From assembly GCA_008636105.1 (NCBI GenBank), contig VSDH01000003.1, positions 102,875 to 166,874 on the forward strand: DNA of 64,000 bases, read 5' to 3'. The translations under genes were made by a program, and so were the position numbers. Origin of the DNA: Candidatus Scalindua sediminis (GTDB lineage Bacteria; Planctomycetota; Brocadiia; Brocadiales; Scalinduaceae). Below the pieces are notes generated by a model. That model made no database searches, had not been told where the DNA came from, and saw only the letters and a list, made by a program, of their open reading frames with translations. Every line of letters starts with the position of its first letter. Position 1 is the first letter of the stretch. Shown here one piece after another: positions 1 to 9,693 of the stretch.

Positions 1-1
1 T

Positions 2-1411
2 CTTGAGGGGTGGGATAGTATAGATTTTGCCCTTGGCCTGCATGATTATGATATTGCGTATTATCAACCTCATTTTCCGGGATATCCTGTGTATATGTCC
101 TTCTGCTGGCTGGTTCATCTTTTTACGGATAGTGACATACTCGCATTAACGATACCCGGAGCCGTATTTGGAAGCGCGGCATTAATACCACTATTTTATC
201 TTACAAAGAGGATGTTTTCTAATGAAGTCGCATGGCTTACGGCCTTTATTTATATTGTCAATCCATTATGTTGGTTACAATCAGAGAAGGCATTTTCAGA
301 TGCTACGGGTTTGTTCTTCATAATATTATCAGCCCAATTGCTGTTTTTTGCATGTACCTCCAGGGCGTATGCATTTAGGTATCTGATTATGGGAAGTGTG
401 ATGCTGGGTATATGTCTGGGTGTTAGACTTAGTTATTTTCCATTTATCATCCTGTGGCTTTATGTATTACATACACTGTCAAAATCGAAGGAAGGAAATA
501 TAAAGATACGTTATGGATTGCTTGCATTCGTTATCGGTATATGTATCTGGTTGATTCCGCTTGCGTGCTATACGGGACTGAAGTCACTCATAGTAAATGG
601 GTTTAGCTTTACGTTTGGGCATTTCGGTGATTGGGGAGGTTCAATAGTAACCTCACAGAATGTCTTTTCAAGGTTCTCAGGTTTCATGTGGAGTGTTTTT
701 TGTAATGGACTTGGTTTCTGGTGTTATGACACATCTGTCTTTCGTATCTTACCGTCCATCATAATGGGGGTCGGTATATTTCTATATTTAAGACATGCAA
801 GATTTGATTACAAAACAAGATTTATTATATTTTATATGCTGCCATATTTTTTGTGGGTGTTCCTTGGTCAGAATCTGGAAAAGCCGCGTCATGTATTACC
901 CTTAATCCCTTTGATCATAATCTGTATCTCTGCAGGTTTGGAAAGGTTAAGAGAATCTAAATACACTTATCCTTACTTAAGCTTAAGTAAGGATAATTAT
1001 TTCTCACCATACCATTTATTTATTGGCATTTTGATTATGAGTATGAGTATCATATCCATAAGCCTCGTATATGCCCACAAGAATGAACCGATAGCACAAA
1101 TACAACTATTAAGTTATATGAAACGTAATTATGACACACCTTCAACTCGTATTTATTGCTGGGAAACGAAGAGGTTTTTTGAGTATTATGCCCCTGCATG
1201 GGATACAAGGAGGGTTAGAAACGTAAATGATTTGCAGTATGATATAGAGTCTTCTTTAATTACACCGGAAATAATGTTATCGACTTCGAAGATTAGGGGG
1301 ATAAATTCTATTACGAATAAATCAAAAGTCATTGCTGAGTTTAAGAATAATCGATATATTAATAATCCATCTCACAAACTGACCCTTTATGATTTGAGTG
1401 CACTGAAATGA
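2..1411 (+). CDS. GT39-type membrane glycosyltransferase, 5' end cut by window edge
   Basis: The frame is open from base 2, and the residues before the first ATG (position 89) carry the start of the family: WDSIDFALGL, then QPHFPGYPVY, typical of the first periplasmic loop of dolichyl-phosphate-mannose/ArnT-type GT-C transferases. The gene therefore starts upstream of the window and 89 is not its start. About ten hydrophobic helices follow, including a stretch near 'EKPRHVLPLIPL' typical of this fold. The family moves a sugar from a polyprenyl-phosphate donor to a lipid or protein at the outer face of the inner membrane; the acceptor here is unknown. The stop overlaps the next start (ATGA), so it is co-transcribed with the two-component genes. 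A perfect 30-bp palindrome lies inside the frame at 967-996. Confidence 0.8.
   Translation, partial: LEGWDSIDFALGLHDYDIAYYQPHFPGYPVYMSFCWLVHLFTDSDILALTIPGAVFGSAALIPLFYLTKRMFSNEVAWLTAFIYIVNPLCWLQSEKAFSDATGLFFIILSAQLLFFACTSRAYAFRYLIMGSVMLGICLGVRLSYFPFIILWLYVLHTLSKSKEGNIKIRYGLLAFVIGICIWLIPLACYTGLKSLIVNGFSFTFGHFGDWGGSIVTSQNVFSRFSGFMWSVFCNGLGFWCYDTSVFRILPSIIMGVGIFLYLRHARFDYKTRFIIFYMLPYFLWVFLGQNLEKPRHVLPLIPLIIICISAGLERLRESKYTYPYLSLSKDNYFSPYHLFIGILIMSMSIISISLVYAHKNEPIAQIQLLSYMKRNYDTPSTRIYCWETKRFFEYYAPAWDTRRVRNVNDLQYDIESSLITPEIMLSTSKIRGINSITNKSKVIAEFKNNRYINNPSHKLTLYDLSALK
967..996. repeat. perfect 30-bp palindrome inside a coding region
   Basis: Two 15-base arms beginning ttatccttac meet without a spacer and are exact reverse complements. 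The palindrome lies in frame in the glycosyltransferase and encodes about ten residues (PYLSLSKDN region) between two hydrophobic segments. It looks like a small inserted hairpin element rather than a conserved part of the enzyme. Confidence 0.85.
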
Positions 1412-2961
1412 GCAATAAAGATTTAAATAAAAGATGGTTTTCTATTTTTCATCCGGAAAAATTCCACCTGATGTTATACTATTCAATTACCAGTTTCATT
1501 GTTATAGGTATCGTAAGCTTTATAGTTGGTGAGATTTTTTCAAGGATTGAGAAGAATGATTTGATAGAGAGAAGTGAGAATTATGCAGGATATATCGTTA
1601 CGAATATTAACCATGCGTTGTACGAAGAATTCTTTGGTCCCACTATAAGTAAATATGGATATATCGATCTTGAAAACAATCAGGATCAATTTAACAGACT
1701 CGGCAAGGTCATTAAGAGTAACGTTTACGGACTCAACTTAAAGAAGATTTATCTTTTTGATATGAACGGTCAGATTATATACAGCAATATTCCTGAGCAC
1801 GTAGGATATGTTCTGGGGAGGGGTGAGAATGTGCAATTGGATTCGGCGCTTAAGGGCACTTCTGCTTCTGCACTTCAAGATCCGGGAATGAAGGATTCAA
1901 AGGGTGTTGTTATAGAAGAATCTTTGCTTGAGAGTTATTATCCCGTTTATGAATATGACATTGGAATCGTTAATAAAGAAAAACAGGTAGGCGTTCTGGA
2001 AATCTATCAGAATATGAAAGATTTAGACATTCAGATAACGAGGGCACATAGAAAGGCCGTCATAATAACAGGTTCAAGTATGGGACTATTGTTTCTTATA
2101 TTAATGATGATTATTAAGAAGGCATCTGGTGTTATCCGCTTAAAGACGAATCAGCTTGTTGAGGCAAGGGATCATCTGGAGGAAAAGGTAGAAGAAAGGA
2201 CACAAGAGATTAAGCAGACTTACGAGAGGTTGCAGGAGACACAAAGGCGCCTGAGCAGGTCTGAAAAGCTGGCCGGGATAGGGACTCTGGCTGCAGGAGT
2301 TGCGCATGAGATAAACAATCCATTAGCTTCTGTTGCGAGTTGTGCTGAAGGACTTATGAATCGTATGGATAATTTAGATTTTAAGTCAAAAGATGATAAA
2401 GAGGTCTTTCCTGATTACCTGAAGACAATTTGCGATGAGGCTTATAGATGTAAATCTATAATATCTAAGCTATTAGATTTTTCAAGGCGTCCTGAACCTG
2501 TTTTCGGTAAGGTAGACATAAAAGGCCTGGTATCCGATGTCGTTAAGATGATGGGTCGACAAAAAGAACGAAAAAGGTTGGATATCGAGTTAAATTTTAG
2601 TTCTGAACCCATCATAATCTTCGGAGATTCCAATCAACTTAAACAGGTTTTTCTGAATATGATATTTAATGCCATTGATGCAACCAGGGATGGCGGGAAA
2701 ATCAAAATATCAACAATCGGAAATGATGACTGCGCTCAAATAATGTTTGAGGATACAGGATGTGGTATTGCATCTGAGAATTTAGATAAGATTTTTGAAC
2801 CATTTTTTACTACTAAATCCCCGGGCAAAGGTACGGGTCTTGGGCTATCCATTTGTTATGGTATCGTAGAAGACCATAAAGGAAAGATATTTGTTAATAG
2901 TAATGGAGTTGGGAAGGGTACGACATTTACACTTACACTGCCAATACATAATGAAAAATAA
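1408..2961 (+). CDS. membrane sensor histidine kinase
   Basis: The 517-residue protein has a transmembrane helix at about 22-44, an extracytoplasmic sensor region to about 215, a second helix at about 217-237, a coiled coil (about 245-285) and a kinase core. The phospho-acceptor is His300 in the HEINNPL H-box. The N box (NMIFNAIDA), the G1 box (DTGCGI) and the F/G2 boxes (FEPFFTTK then GTGLGL) are all intact, so it should be active. The start overlaps the glycosyltransferase stop by 4 bases, and the end overlaps the response regulator by 11 bases, which makes the pair a two-component system of the NtrB/NtrC type. The ligand is unknown. Confidence 0.9.
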   Translation: MSNKDLNKRWFSIFHPEKFHLMLYYSITSFIVIGIVSFIVGEIFSRIEKNDLIERSENYAGYIVTNINHALYEEFFGPTISKYGYIDLENNQDQFNRLGKVIKSNVYGLNLKKIYLFDMNGQIIYSNIPEHVGYVLGRGENVQLDSALKGTSASALQDPGMKDSKGVVIEESLLESYYPVYEYDIGIVNKEKQVGVLEIYQNMKDLDIQITRAHRKAVIITGSSMGLLFLILMMIIKKASGVIRLKTNQLVEARDHLEEKVEERTQEIKQTYERLQETQRRLSRSEKLAGIGTLAAGVAHEINNPLASVASCAEGLMNRMDNLDFKSKDDKEVFPDYLKTICDEAYRCKSIISKLLDFSRRPEPVFGKVDIKGLVSDVVKMMGRQKERKRLDIELNFSSEPIIIFGDSNQLKQVFLNMIFNAIDATRDGGKIKISTIGNDDCAQIMFEDTGCGIASENLDKIFEPFFTTKSPGKGTGLGLSICYGIVEDHKGKIFVNSNGVGKGTTFTLTLPIHNEK

Positions 2962-4300
2962 ACGTAAAGTTCTTTTTGTAGATGATGACAAGACATTTAG
3001 CAAAGTTATGAAGAGGGAATTATCCCGCATGAGATACTCTGTCGTTTGTGCTGATAGTGGTGAGTCTGCCTTGGACGAATTGAAGAGGCACGACTTTGAT
3101 GTGATAATACTCGATATAAAAATGCCGGGTATGGGTGGACTTAAGGCGCTGAAAAAGATAAAGAAGACCGATTCTGAAACAGAGGTGATAATGCTTACGG
3201 GAAGAGCTACCATTGAGAGTGCTGTTGAATCTATGAAGATGGGGGCATACGATTATATTACAAAACCTTGCAGGCTCAACGAATTAGATATACTCTTGAA
3301 GAAGGCATATGAGAAGAAGCAGCTTTTAAAAGAAAATACTTCTTTAAGAAGGCTTGCGACTACCAAAGAGCAGGATAAAGTCATGTTAAGCAAGAGCAAG
3401 AAAATGAAACCCGTCTTTAATTTAATAGACAAGGTAGCGGTAACAGATTCTACCGTGCTTATTCAGGGCGAGAGTGGTACTGGAAAAGAACTCGTTGCAA
3501 AAGGTATACATGAGAAGAGTAAACGTAACAAGCATCCCTTTGTTACTGTTAATTGTGCTGCTCTTCATGATACACTTCTTGAGAGTGAACTTTTCGGCCA
3601 TGTTAAGGGTGCATTTACTGGAGCTCATGAGACTCGTCTTGGATTATTTGAGGTTGCAGACAGAGGGACATTATTCCTGGATGAAGTCGGTGAATTACCA
3701 ATAGGTATTCAGGCAAAATTATTGAGGGTATTGGAATCCGGAGAAATTCGCAAGTTGGGAGATAGTAAGTCGATGTTTGTTGATACGAGGATTATAACGG
3801 CTACAAACAAGGACCTTCCGTTTGAAGTCAAAAAAGGCACATTTCGCGAGGATTTATTTTTCAGGATTAATATTGTTCAAATATCTTTACCGCCTCTGAG
3901 AGAGAGAAAAGAGGACATTCCATTACTTGTTGAACACTTCCTGAAGATGCAGGGGATTAATGCGATTGAAAAAAAGATTTGTCCTGAGGCGCTTGAATGT
4001 TTGATGAACTATAATTGGTCAGGTAACATACGAGAGCTTAAAAACCTGATAGAGAATCTGGTAATACTTACAGATGGAGAAAAGATAGGTGTCTGCAATT
4101 TGCCTGAAGAAATTAGAGGACATGTAGAGGCGAAGGATTATAAGCTGGATGCTAACGTCTCTCTCTCTGATCTCGAAAGACAACACATCGTCAATACCCT
4201 TTCAAAGATGAATGGCAATAAAACACGTGTGGCTGAAGTACTTGGTATCTCGATAAAGACCTTATATAACAAACTAAAGTGTTACGACATTCCTTATTAA
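2951..4300 (+). CDS. NtrC-family sigma-54-dependent response regulator
   Basis: I chose the ATG at 2951, where [13 protein letters not shown] begins a standard receiver domain; an earlier ATG adds only non-conserved residues. The receiver carries the acidic pocket DDD and the phospho-acceptor Asp55 (LDIKMPG). The AAA+ domain has Walker A GESGTGKE, an intact GAFTGA sigma-54 contact loop, Walker B TLFLDEVGE and the distal WSGNIREL motif. A Fis-type helix-turn-helix ends the protein (RVAEVLGISIKTLYNKL). It is a complete bacterial enhancer-binding protein, cotranscribed with its kinase. It is a candidate activator of the two -24/-12-like promoters at 23.2 and 24.6 kb, although nothing in the sequence proves that link. 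Confidence 0.93.
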   Translation: MKNKRKVLFVDDDKTFSKVMKRELSRMRYSVVCADSGESALDELKRHDFDVIILDIKMPGMGGLKALKKIKKTDSETEVIMLTGRATIESAVESMKMGAYDYITKPCRLNELDILLKKAYEKKQLLKENTSLRRLATTKEQDKVMLSKSKKMKPVFNLIDKVAVTDSTVLIQGESGTGKELVAKGIHEKSKRNKHPFVTVNCAALHDTLLESELFGHVKGAFTGAHETRLGLFEVADRGTLFLDEVGELPIGIQAKLLRVLESGEIRKLGDSKSMFVDTRIITATNKDLPFEVKKGTFREDLFFRINIVQISLPPLRERKEDIPLLVEHFLKMQGINAIEKKICPEALECLMNYNWSGNIRELKNLIENLVILTDGEKIGVCNLPEEIRGHVEAKDYKLDANVSLSDLERQHIVNTLSKMNGNKTRVAEVLGISIKTLYNKLKCYDIPY

Positions 4301-4323
4301 TTCAAAACAATCAATCCAAATGT

Positions 4324-4436
4324 GTAAACCCCGAATATCCCTGCCCGGAAGGACAGGGCTTTTTCTAATTTATCTTTTACCTTACTATTCATCTCCGACC
4401 TGAAATCCGGAGCTTTCCGGATTTTACGGGGTAAAG
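4324..4436. repeat. short interspersed repeat, copy A
   Basis: About 113 bp bounded by gtaaaccccg and cggggtaaa. Its reverse complement matches, with roughly 15 % differences, the segment at 18077-18189 inside a multiheme cytochrome gene. It lies just after the response-regulator stop and contains a hairpin (ccctg...caggg) followed by five T, so it may also serve as a terminator for that gene. Confidence 0.8.
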
Positions 4437-4504
4437 AGATAATTTTGTAAATGTTACATGGTAGGTATGTAAATATTACAATATTCACTCCTTCAAATAC
4501 TCAC

Positions 4505-4684
4505 CTTCTGATATAGGGTAGCCATTCGAAACATTGTAACCTCCTGATAAATTAAGACTTAATATAATACCTGTAAAATACAATTCATATTTCCCGCCGA
4601 CGGCATATCCATTGCATTATACATATCTTATAATACATCACCCATAACCTTCCAGGGTAGATTACGTTGCCCTATATCAGAAGG
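4505..4684. repeat. MITE-like element with terminal inverted repeats
   Basis: The left end cttctgatataggg and the right end ccctatatcagaag are exact inverted 14-mers about 150 bp apart. The interior has no open frame. Together with copy A it fills most of the 464-bp gap between the response regulator and the next gene, where I see no other feature. Confidence 0.55.
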
Positions 4685-4764
4685 GACGGCAAAAACCCTT
4701 TTTACTTCGATTGATATTTGTTGTTCCATTAGATGACATTTAGAAGAAGCCCGTTCCGCAACAA

Positions 4765-5139
4765 ATGGCAAAAGTTCTTGTTTGTGACCATGAGTATTCA
4801 TTTAGAAGCAGCTTAAGAAAATCGCTTGAATCAGATGGTTTTTCTGTGCACGACATTTCCAGGGCAAGCGAGGCATTAAAGTATGTATTGAAAGAGAAAT
4901 TTGATGCAATTGTCTTCAACCTGCAACCAGACAATATGATTAGTACACTGATATTTTCCGCAATAAGGACGATAGATAAGGAATTACCAGTCATTGTTAT
5001 CACTGATAGTGATGAGTCACTATCTTCTGTATCCTCTATTATTCATGAGACCTTCAGATATTTTCGAAAACCCGTAGGTTATAGAGAAATAAAGGAAGCA
5101 ATTAATGAAACTATCATTCTAAAATTGAATAGTGAATAG
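4765..5139 (+). CDS. single-domain pseudo-receiver protein
   Basis: The 124 residues cover one CheY-like receiver and nothing else. The usual phospho-acceptor aspartate is replaced by Asn52 (IVFNLQPD), and the acidic pair is Asp8/Glu10 with a histidine between. The conserved Thr80 and Lys102 (FRKPVG) remain. A receiver without its Asp cannot be phosphorylated in the normal way, so it probably acts as a constitutive or protein-interaction switch. The stop lies 31 bases before the next start, so it is probably cotranscribed with the SDR gene. No output domain is present. Confidence 0.8.
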   Translation: MAKVLVCDHEYSFRSSLRKSLESDGFSVHDISRASEALKYVLKEKFDAIVFNLQPDNMISTLIFSAIRTIDKELPVIVITDSDESLSSVSSIIHETFRYFRKPVGYREIKEAINETIILKLNSE

Positions 5140-5170
5140 AGTATTCTTTTCGAGTAAGAGGGACCAGAAA

Positions 5171-6340
5171 ATGAATAAAGTGATATTAATAACAGGAGCA
5201 ACTGGTTTTCTTGGTAGTGCTATTATGAGGAGATTTTTAGTCCTGGGATATAAACTGAAGCTGCTGATAAGAAAAAGACAACGTAATAGAAGTATTACCG
5301 AGGATTTTATTCTAAACAATCGAATGGATGAATCTCCATACGGTTTATTTTTAGACAATGTAGAAATATTTGAGGGAGACATAACATCAAAATATTTTGG
5401 ATTAGGTAAAGATATATATAAACAATTATGTTCTGAAGTAGATGAGGTCCTTCACTGTGCAGCGGCAACTCACTTTGAAAAGCAACGAGCGGATGAGCTT
5501 ATGATGGTAAATGTTAACGGAACGGAAAACATGATATGGTTTGCTAATTCTGGAAAACAAAAGAGATTTCATTATATCAGTACTGCATATGTTGCTGGTA
5601 AAGGGGAAGGCGTTATTTTTGAGGATGAGCTAGATAATGAACCTCAATTCAATAATGAATATGAAAGGAGTAAATTTCTTGCAGAGCAAATGGTGGTTCA
5701 ATACGCGAAGGAGAATGTAATTCCTTATACGATATATCGCCCAGGTATAATAGTGGGAGATTCAAGGACTGGTTTTACCTGTAATTTCGACAATCTATAC
5801 CTCTTTGCAAAGGTTCTGTCTAATATTAAGGATGATTATATCAATCGACAAGGGCAAGATTCAAGAGATCAGGATAGAAATGTTACTATAAGGGTACCGG
5901 GCGATCCAAATGCCCTGGTTAATCTTGTCCCTATAGATTATGTTGCCGATGCCATAGTTGCAATTTCACAAAAGAGAGAGACTGTAGGTAAAATCTTTCA
6001 TATCACAAATCCAAATCCACCGACATTAAATGAACTGAGGAATTACTTAACATCTTTCCTGGGAATAAATGGGGTAGACATATCAATTGATGGGCAAATG
6101 GAACATAAACACTTAAGTACAATAGAGAGATTATTCCTTCGTCAGACAAGAACTTATCACCCTTATATATTTAGCAAGTTACGATTTGATTGTAGTAACA
6201 CTCGAAATACATTAAAGGGTGCCGGTATTAATTGCCCTGTTATAAGTCATGATTTAATAAAAATATTACTAAACTATGCTATTTCTCATAATTGGGGAGA
6301 AAGAGAGCGGGTGACATCACAAAAAGTGGTAATGGTTTGA
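5171..6340 (+). CDS. thioester-reductase-like SDR (male-sterility/NAD_binding_4 type)
   Basis: I chose the ATG at 5171 (MNKVILITGATGFLG) because the earlier one overlaps the preceding gene and adds residues with no match to the fold. The N-terminus has the Rossmann nucleotide motif GATGFLG, and the catalytic pair is seen as STAYVAG followed by YERSK. Length (389 aa) and pattern fit extended SDRs that reduce acyl thioesters to aldehydes or alcohols, or modify a lipid-linked sugar. The next three genes (lipid carrier, MMPL exporter, acyl-activating enzyme) favour an acyl substrate. It could instead be a general nucleotide-sugar epimerase. Confidence 0.75.
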   Translation: MNKVILITGATGFLGSAIMRRFLVLGYKLKLLIRKRQRNRSITEDFILNNRMDESPYGLFLDNVEIFEGDITSKYFGLGKDIYKQLCSEVDEVLHCAAATHFEKQRADELMMVNVNGTENMIWFANSGKQKRFHYISTAYVAGKGEGVIFEDELDNEPQFNNEYERSKFLAEQMVVQYAKENVIPYTIYRPGIIVGDSRTGFTCNFDNLYLFAKVLSNIKDDYINRQGQDSRDQDRNVTIRVPGDPNALVNLVPIDYVADAIVAISQKRETVGKIFHITNPNPPTLNELRNYLTSFLGINGVDISIDGQMEHKHLSTIERLFLRQTRTYHPYIFSKLRFDCSNTRNTLKGAGINCPVISHDLIKILLNYAISHNWGERERVTSQKVVMV

Positions 6341-6373
6341 TAGTATAGGAATTTCATTTTCTGTTGAATAAAA

Positions 6374-6480
6374 TGTAGCGGAGGTCTTTAGACCTCCACT
6401 TGCCATTGGGTGAATGCCAGTGTTAATGTAAATTTTTATCAGCTAACCATGGACGTGGAAACCTAAAGGTTTCCGCTACA
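6374..6480. repeat. 107-bp element with imperfect inverted ends
   Basis: The ends begin tgtagcgga on both strands and form arms of about 25 bases with a few mismatches; the left arm itself contains the small hairpin ggaggtctttagacctcc. A related shorter copy sits at 29062-29125, and both are preceded by a similar leader (atagtataga/g, attttcatttt). A further hairpin follows at 6530-6550 (ggttcgtt...aacgaacc). The whole 282-bp gap consists of such repeats. Confidence 0.65.
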
Positions 6481-6622
6481 GCTGGCATGTATAACTTGAC
6501 GGTTAGAAGTATTGTGGATTTTTATGTAGGGTTCGTTCCCTGAACGAACCAACTTATAAGGCTGTTCGCCCACCATAAAGATAGGTGGACAGGGAAAACA
6601 GCCCCTATATATCATATAAATA

Positions 6623-7066
6623 ATGATGAATAATAAATTTCAACAAATGATTGAGATAAAACCCGGAAATTATGAGAAACGGCCTGAAGTTACGAATGAC
6701 ACAACCCATGTAGAATATTTTGAGGAGTTAATATTTGCTCGTGTGAATATGTGTCCATTGCCCAAGATTAAGAGTCTTAACACTATTATCAGATTTGATA
6801 TAGTGGGAGATAATGCTGGTAGTTGGACTATTGCAGTGGAAGATGGACTCTTAAAGCATGTTTTAAGAAATCACTCTAATTCTTGTTCATTATCTAAGGA
6901 AGTTGTATTAGAGCCCACATCAACATTTAGACTGGATGGCCATACATTTATGTCTATTGTACGACGTGAGATTACACCACAACAGGCATTTTTCGAGAAA
7001 AAGGTTCAGATTAAAGGTGATATAACGCTTGCCCTTAAGATGAACGTATTAGTTAACTACATGTAA
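6623..7066 (+). CDS. SCP2-like lipid-carrier domain protein
   Basis: The 147-residue soluble protein has no signal peptide. From about residue 55 it follows the SCP2 sterol-carrier pattern: a GSWTIAVEDG strand pair, a TFRLDGHTF segment, then QAFFEKKVQIKGDITLALKM, which matches the family's 'gk(l/v)xixGd' strand before the last helix. SCP2 domains bind acyl-CoA, sterol or isoprenoid chains in a hydrophobic tunnel. It sits 22 bases before the MMPL exporter, so the two are probably one operon and it may deliver a lipid to the exporter. The family call is from pattern only. Confidence 0.6.
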   Translation: MMNNKFQQMIEIKPGNYEKRPEVTNDTTHVEYFEELIFARVNMCPLPKIKSLNTIIRFDIVGDNAGSWTIAVEDGLLKHVLRNHSNSCSLSKEVVLEPTSTFRLDGHTFMSIVRREITPQQAFFEKKVQIKGDITLALKMNVLVNYM

Positions 7067-7088
7067 AGGTTTTGCAGAGTAATACTAT

Positions 7089-9374
7089 ATGGAACAGATT
7101 GCCAGCATAATACTGAAATACCGTATCGTATTTTTTATCTTGATAGGTCTTTTAACGGGATTCTTTGGGTATTTTGCAAGACAGGCAAGTACTGACAACT
7201 CTATTGAAGTGTGGCTGAATGAAGGAGACCCAAAACTTGATTATTATCATAATTTCATAGATAAGTTTGGAGATGAGGAGTTTCTTATAGTAGCAGTCAA
7301 CGATGCAAGTATCTTTAGTAGCGAAGGAATTAAATTAATTGACAGTATAGCTAAAAAACTTGAGAAGCTTGAAGGAGTTAAAAATGTAACTTCACTGGCG
7401 AGTGTCTTTAAAGATAAATTATCGTCTCCATACTTCAAGGATATTTTAAAGAAAAGTCATGGGAAGAAGGTTATTGATGTTTTCAAAGAAGAGGTTATGT
7501 CTGACCATATGTATTTAAACAATGTAATATCAGGAGATGGAAAAACTACAGCAATCATAGCCACAGTTGAAAAAGGTTCTCCAGAATCAAGAATGAAGCT
7601 GGTAAATGAATCCAGGAATATAATAACCACCGCCAGGAATGAGTTTGGCCATGAAGACATACCAAAGGACTTTTATCTGGCAGGACCTTCTATCGTAAAC
7701 GCAGAATTGGATCGTATGTCACAAAGAGATATCAGGACTTTTACTCCTGTTATGTTTGCTGTAGCACTTGTAATTCTAGTAATCTTGTTTAGAAATTTCT
7801 CTGGCGTATTAATCCCAATTTTAACGATTAGTATAAATACTATCTGGGCTGTTGGCTTATTTGTGATTTTTCATAATAAGATGAACATGGTATCTGGAAT
7901 GCTTACGCCGCTCGTATTCATAATTTCTTTAGCCACAACAGTACATATTCTCAACAGATTTTATCAAGAAGCCAAGATATCAAGAGACAGGCAGAGAAAC
8001 GTGGTGGAAACCGTAAGGCATATAGGTATTCCCTGTTTCCTGGCATGCACAACCACCTCAATTGGCTTTCTTTCCCTGATGGTCAGTGATGTTGGTCCCG
8101 TAAAGACTACGGGTATCTTTATAGCAGCGGGAATAATGATGTCCTTCTTTGTTTGTATAACCTTGGTTCCCGGCATCCTTTCCCTCTTTCCGGTATCGAG
8201 AAGTAGCTCTTCCGGGAGTACGCCAAGAGATGAGAAGTTAGAAAATGCAGAAGTTCACGGTATGTCCACATTTGTTGGTAATTTTGTTAATAAGAATACC
8301 TTATGGATATTCACTTTTAGCATAATTTTTGTTGGTTTTGCAATTTATGGAATAACAAGGATTAAGGTAGAGTCAAACATCTTCGAGTCATTTCCTGAAA
8401 ATAGTGAGATATCAAGATCGACGTCATATATTGAAGACAATTTGATGGGCCTTCTTCCCATAGAGATCGCTATTAATGCAGCCAATACAGGAGGCATTTT
8501 TCAACCGGAAGTTCTTGACAAGACGGAAAAACTGCAGAATTTCTTAAAAACAATCCCTGAGGTCACAACAAGTATGTCTGTGGTTGATTATGTAAGAAAA
8601 CTTAACAAGTTGCTAGGCAAAGATAAGTCAAATAATCAAGTAATAACCCGGCAGAAGGCAATTGATTATGTGAAACTGGCTTCACTTCACGGAGATAGCA
8701 TAGTCAAAAGCCTTTATACAAAGGATAACAATGAAGGCCGCGTCTCCGTGAGAATGAAAAACGTTGGATCTTCCAGATATCAGGAGATTGTTAAAGGTAT
8801 TGAACAGTTTATAGAGTTTAATTTCCCTTTGAGTATTGGCTGCACCATTACGGGTATAGTTCCCCTCCTTATGGACATGCAGGGATATTTAATTGAAAGT
8901 CAGATAAAGACATTTACGCTCGCATTTATACTTATTTTTATTTGCATTACGCTGTTATTGAAGTCACTGCGGATAGGTATGATTAGTATGATACCTAACC
9001 TGATTCCGATTGCTGTTACTTTGGGGGTTATGGGATATCTGGATATAAGACTGGACGTCGCAACAATTATGATTGCCAGTGTAGCGATAGGAATATCTGT
9101 GGATGATTCGATCCATTTTTTATATCGCTTCAAAAAGGAATATCAAGAAAACAGAAATTATTACGTTTCAATACAACGTACACTTTCTGGTGTGGGTAGG
9201 GCATTAGTATTTACGACTATAGTAGCCACTTGTGGATTCCTTATATTTTGTCTATCGAGCTTTAAGCCCGTTCAATATTTTGGGTTGTTGACAGGTGTGA
9301 CAATGGTCAGTGCGTTAGTAGCAGACATATTTATATTACCTTCATGTATTTTGCTTTTTAAACCCAAATTTTAG
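7089..9374 (+). CDS. MMPL/RND-superfamily exporter (COG1033 type)
   Basis: The 761 residues form the classic RND duplication: one N-terminal helix, a large periplasmic domain (about 35-220), five to six helices, and the same again from about residue 405. The loop opening DNSIEVWLNEGDP and the final VAIGISVDDSIHFLYRFKKE helix with paired Asp residues are typical of the predicted RND exporters that include hopanoid and other lipid transporters. It acts in the inner membrane and uses the proton gradient. The context (SCP2 carrier, acyl reductase, acyl-activating enzyme) suggests a hydrophobic cargo. The length is normal for the family and no frameshift is seen. Confidence 0.85.
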   Translation: MEQIASIILKYRIVFFILIGLLTGFFGYFARQASTDNSIEVWLNEGDPKLDYYHNFIDKFGDEEFLIVAVNDASIFSSEGIKLIDSIAKKLEKLEGVKNVTSLASVFKDKLSSPYFKDILKKSHGKKVIDVFKEEVMSDHMYLNNVISGDGKTTAIIATVEKGSPESRMKLVNESRNIITTARNEFGHEDIPKDFYLAGPSIVNAELDRMSQRDIRTFTPVMFAVALVILVILFRNFSGVLIPILTISINTIWAVGLFVIFHNKMNMVSGMLTPLVFIISLATTVHILNRFYQEAKISRDRQRNVVETVRHIGIPCFLACTTTSIGFLSLMVSDVGPVKTTGIFIAAGIMMSFFVCITLVPGILSLFPVSRSSSSGSTPRDEKLENAEVHGMSTFVGNFVNKNTLWIFTFSIIFVGFAIYGITRIKVESNIFESFPENSEISRSTSYIEDNLMGLLPIEIAINAANTGGIFQPEVLDKTEKLQNFLKTIPEVTTSMSVVDYVRKLNKLLGKDKSNNQVITRQKAIDYVKLASLHGDSIVKSLYTKDNNEGRVSVRMKNVGSSRYQEIVKGIEQFIEFNFPLSIGCTITGIVPLLMDMQGYLIESQIKTFTLAFILIFICITLLLKSLRIGMISMIPNLIPIAVTLGVMGYLDIRLDVATIMIASVAIGISVDDSIHFLYRFKKEYQENRNYYVSIQRTLSGVGRALVFTTIVATCGFLIFCLSSFKPVQYFGLLTGVTMVSALVADIFILPSCILLFKPKF

Positions 9375-9460
9375 TAGAAGATCATGCCCTTTTCAGGGCG
9401 CCACGAAGGGTGAAAACCTGTCCTGACGATAAGTCAGGATTGGATTCCTTGCCCGACAAA

Positions 9461-9591
9461 GAGGCTGTGTCACAATAGAGAAAACACATAATATGTCATT
9501 CTGAACTTGTTTCAGAATCTAATGTTTTCAATAAATTAGCAACCTAAGAGATCCCGAAACAAGTTCGGGATGACAATTGTGACACAGCCTC
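9461..9591. repeat. palindromic interspersed element, copy 1
   Basis: 131 bp bounded by gaggctgtgtcacaat and its exact reverse complement attgtgacacagcctc. Inside are two smaller inverted units around ctgaacttgtttcag and cccgaaacaagttcggg. The same element occurs reversed at 25433-25590, with extra internal sequence. It occupies most of the 319-bp gap before the acyl-activating gene; I see no gene there. Confidence 0.85.
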
Positions 9592-9693
9592 AAATGGCAG
9601 GCGGGCTTGCGAAAGCAAGGTATTATCTCCTCCCTTTCGGGAGGAATCCAGAGCCTATTTTTAAATTAAAGGATTTGTGAACTTTTACAAAAA

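Noticed and set aside
2891..2950. An earlier start for the response regulator
   Set aside because: It adds residues with no match to the receiver fold and lies deep in the kinase gene.
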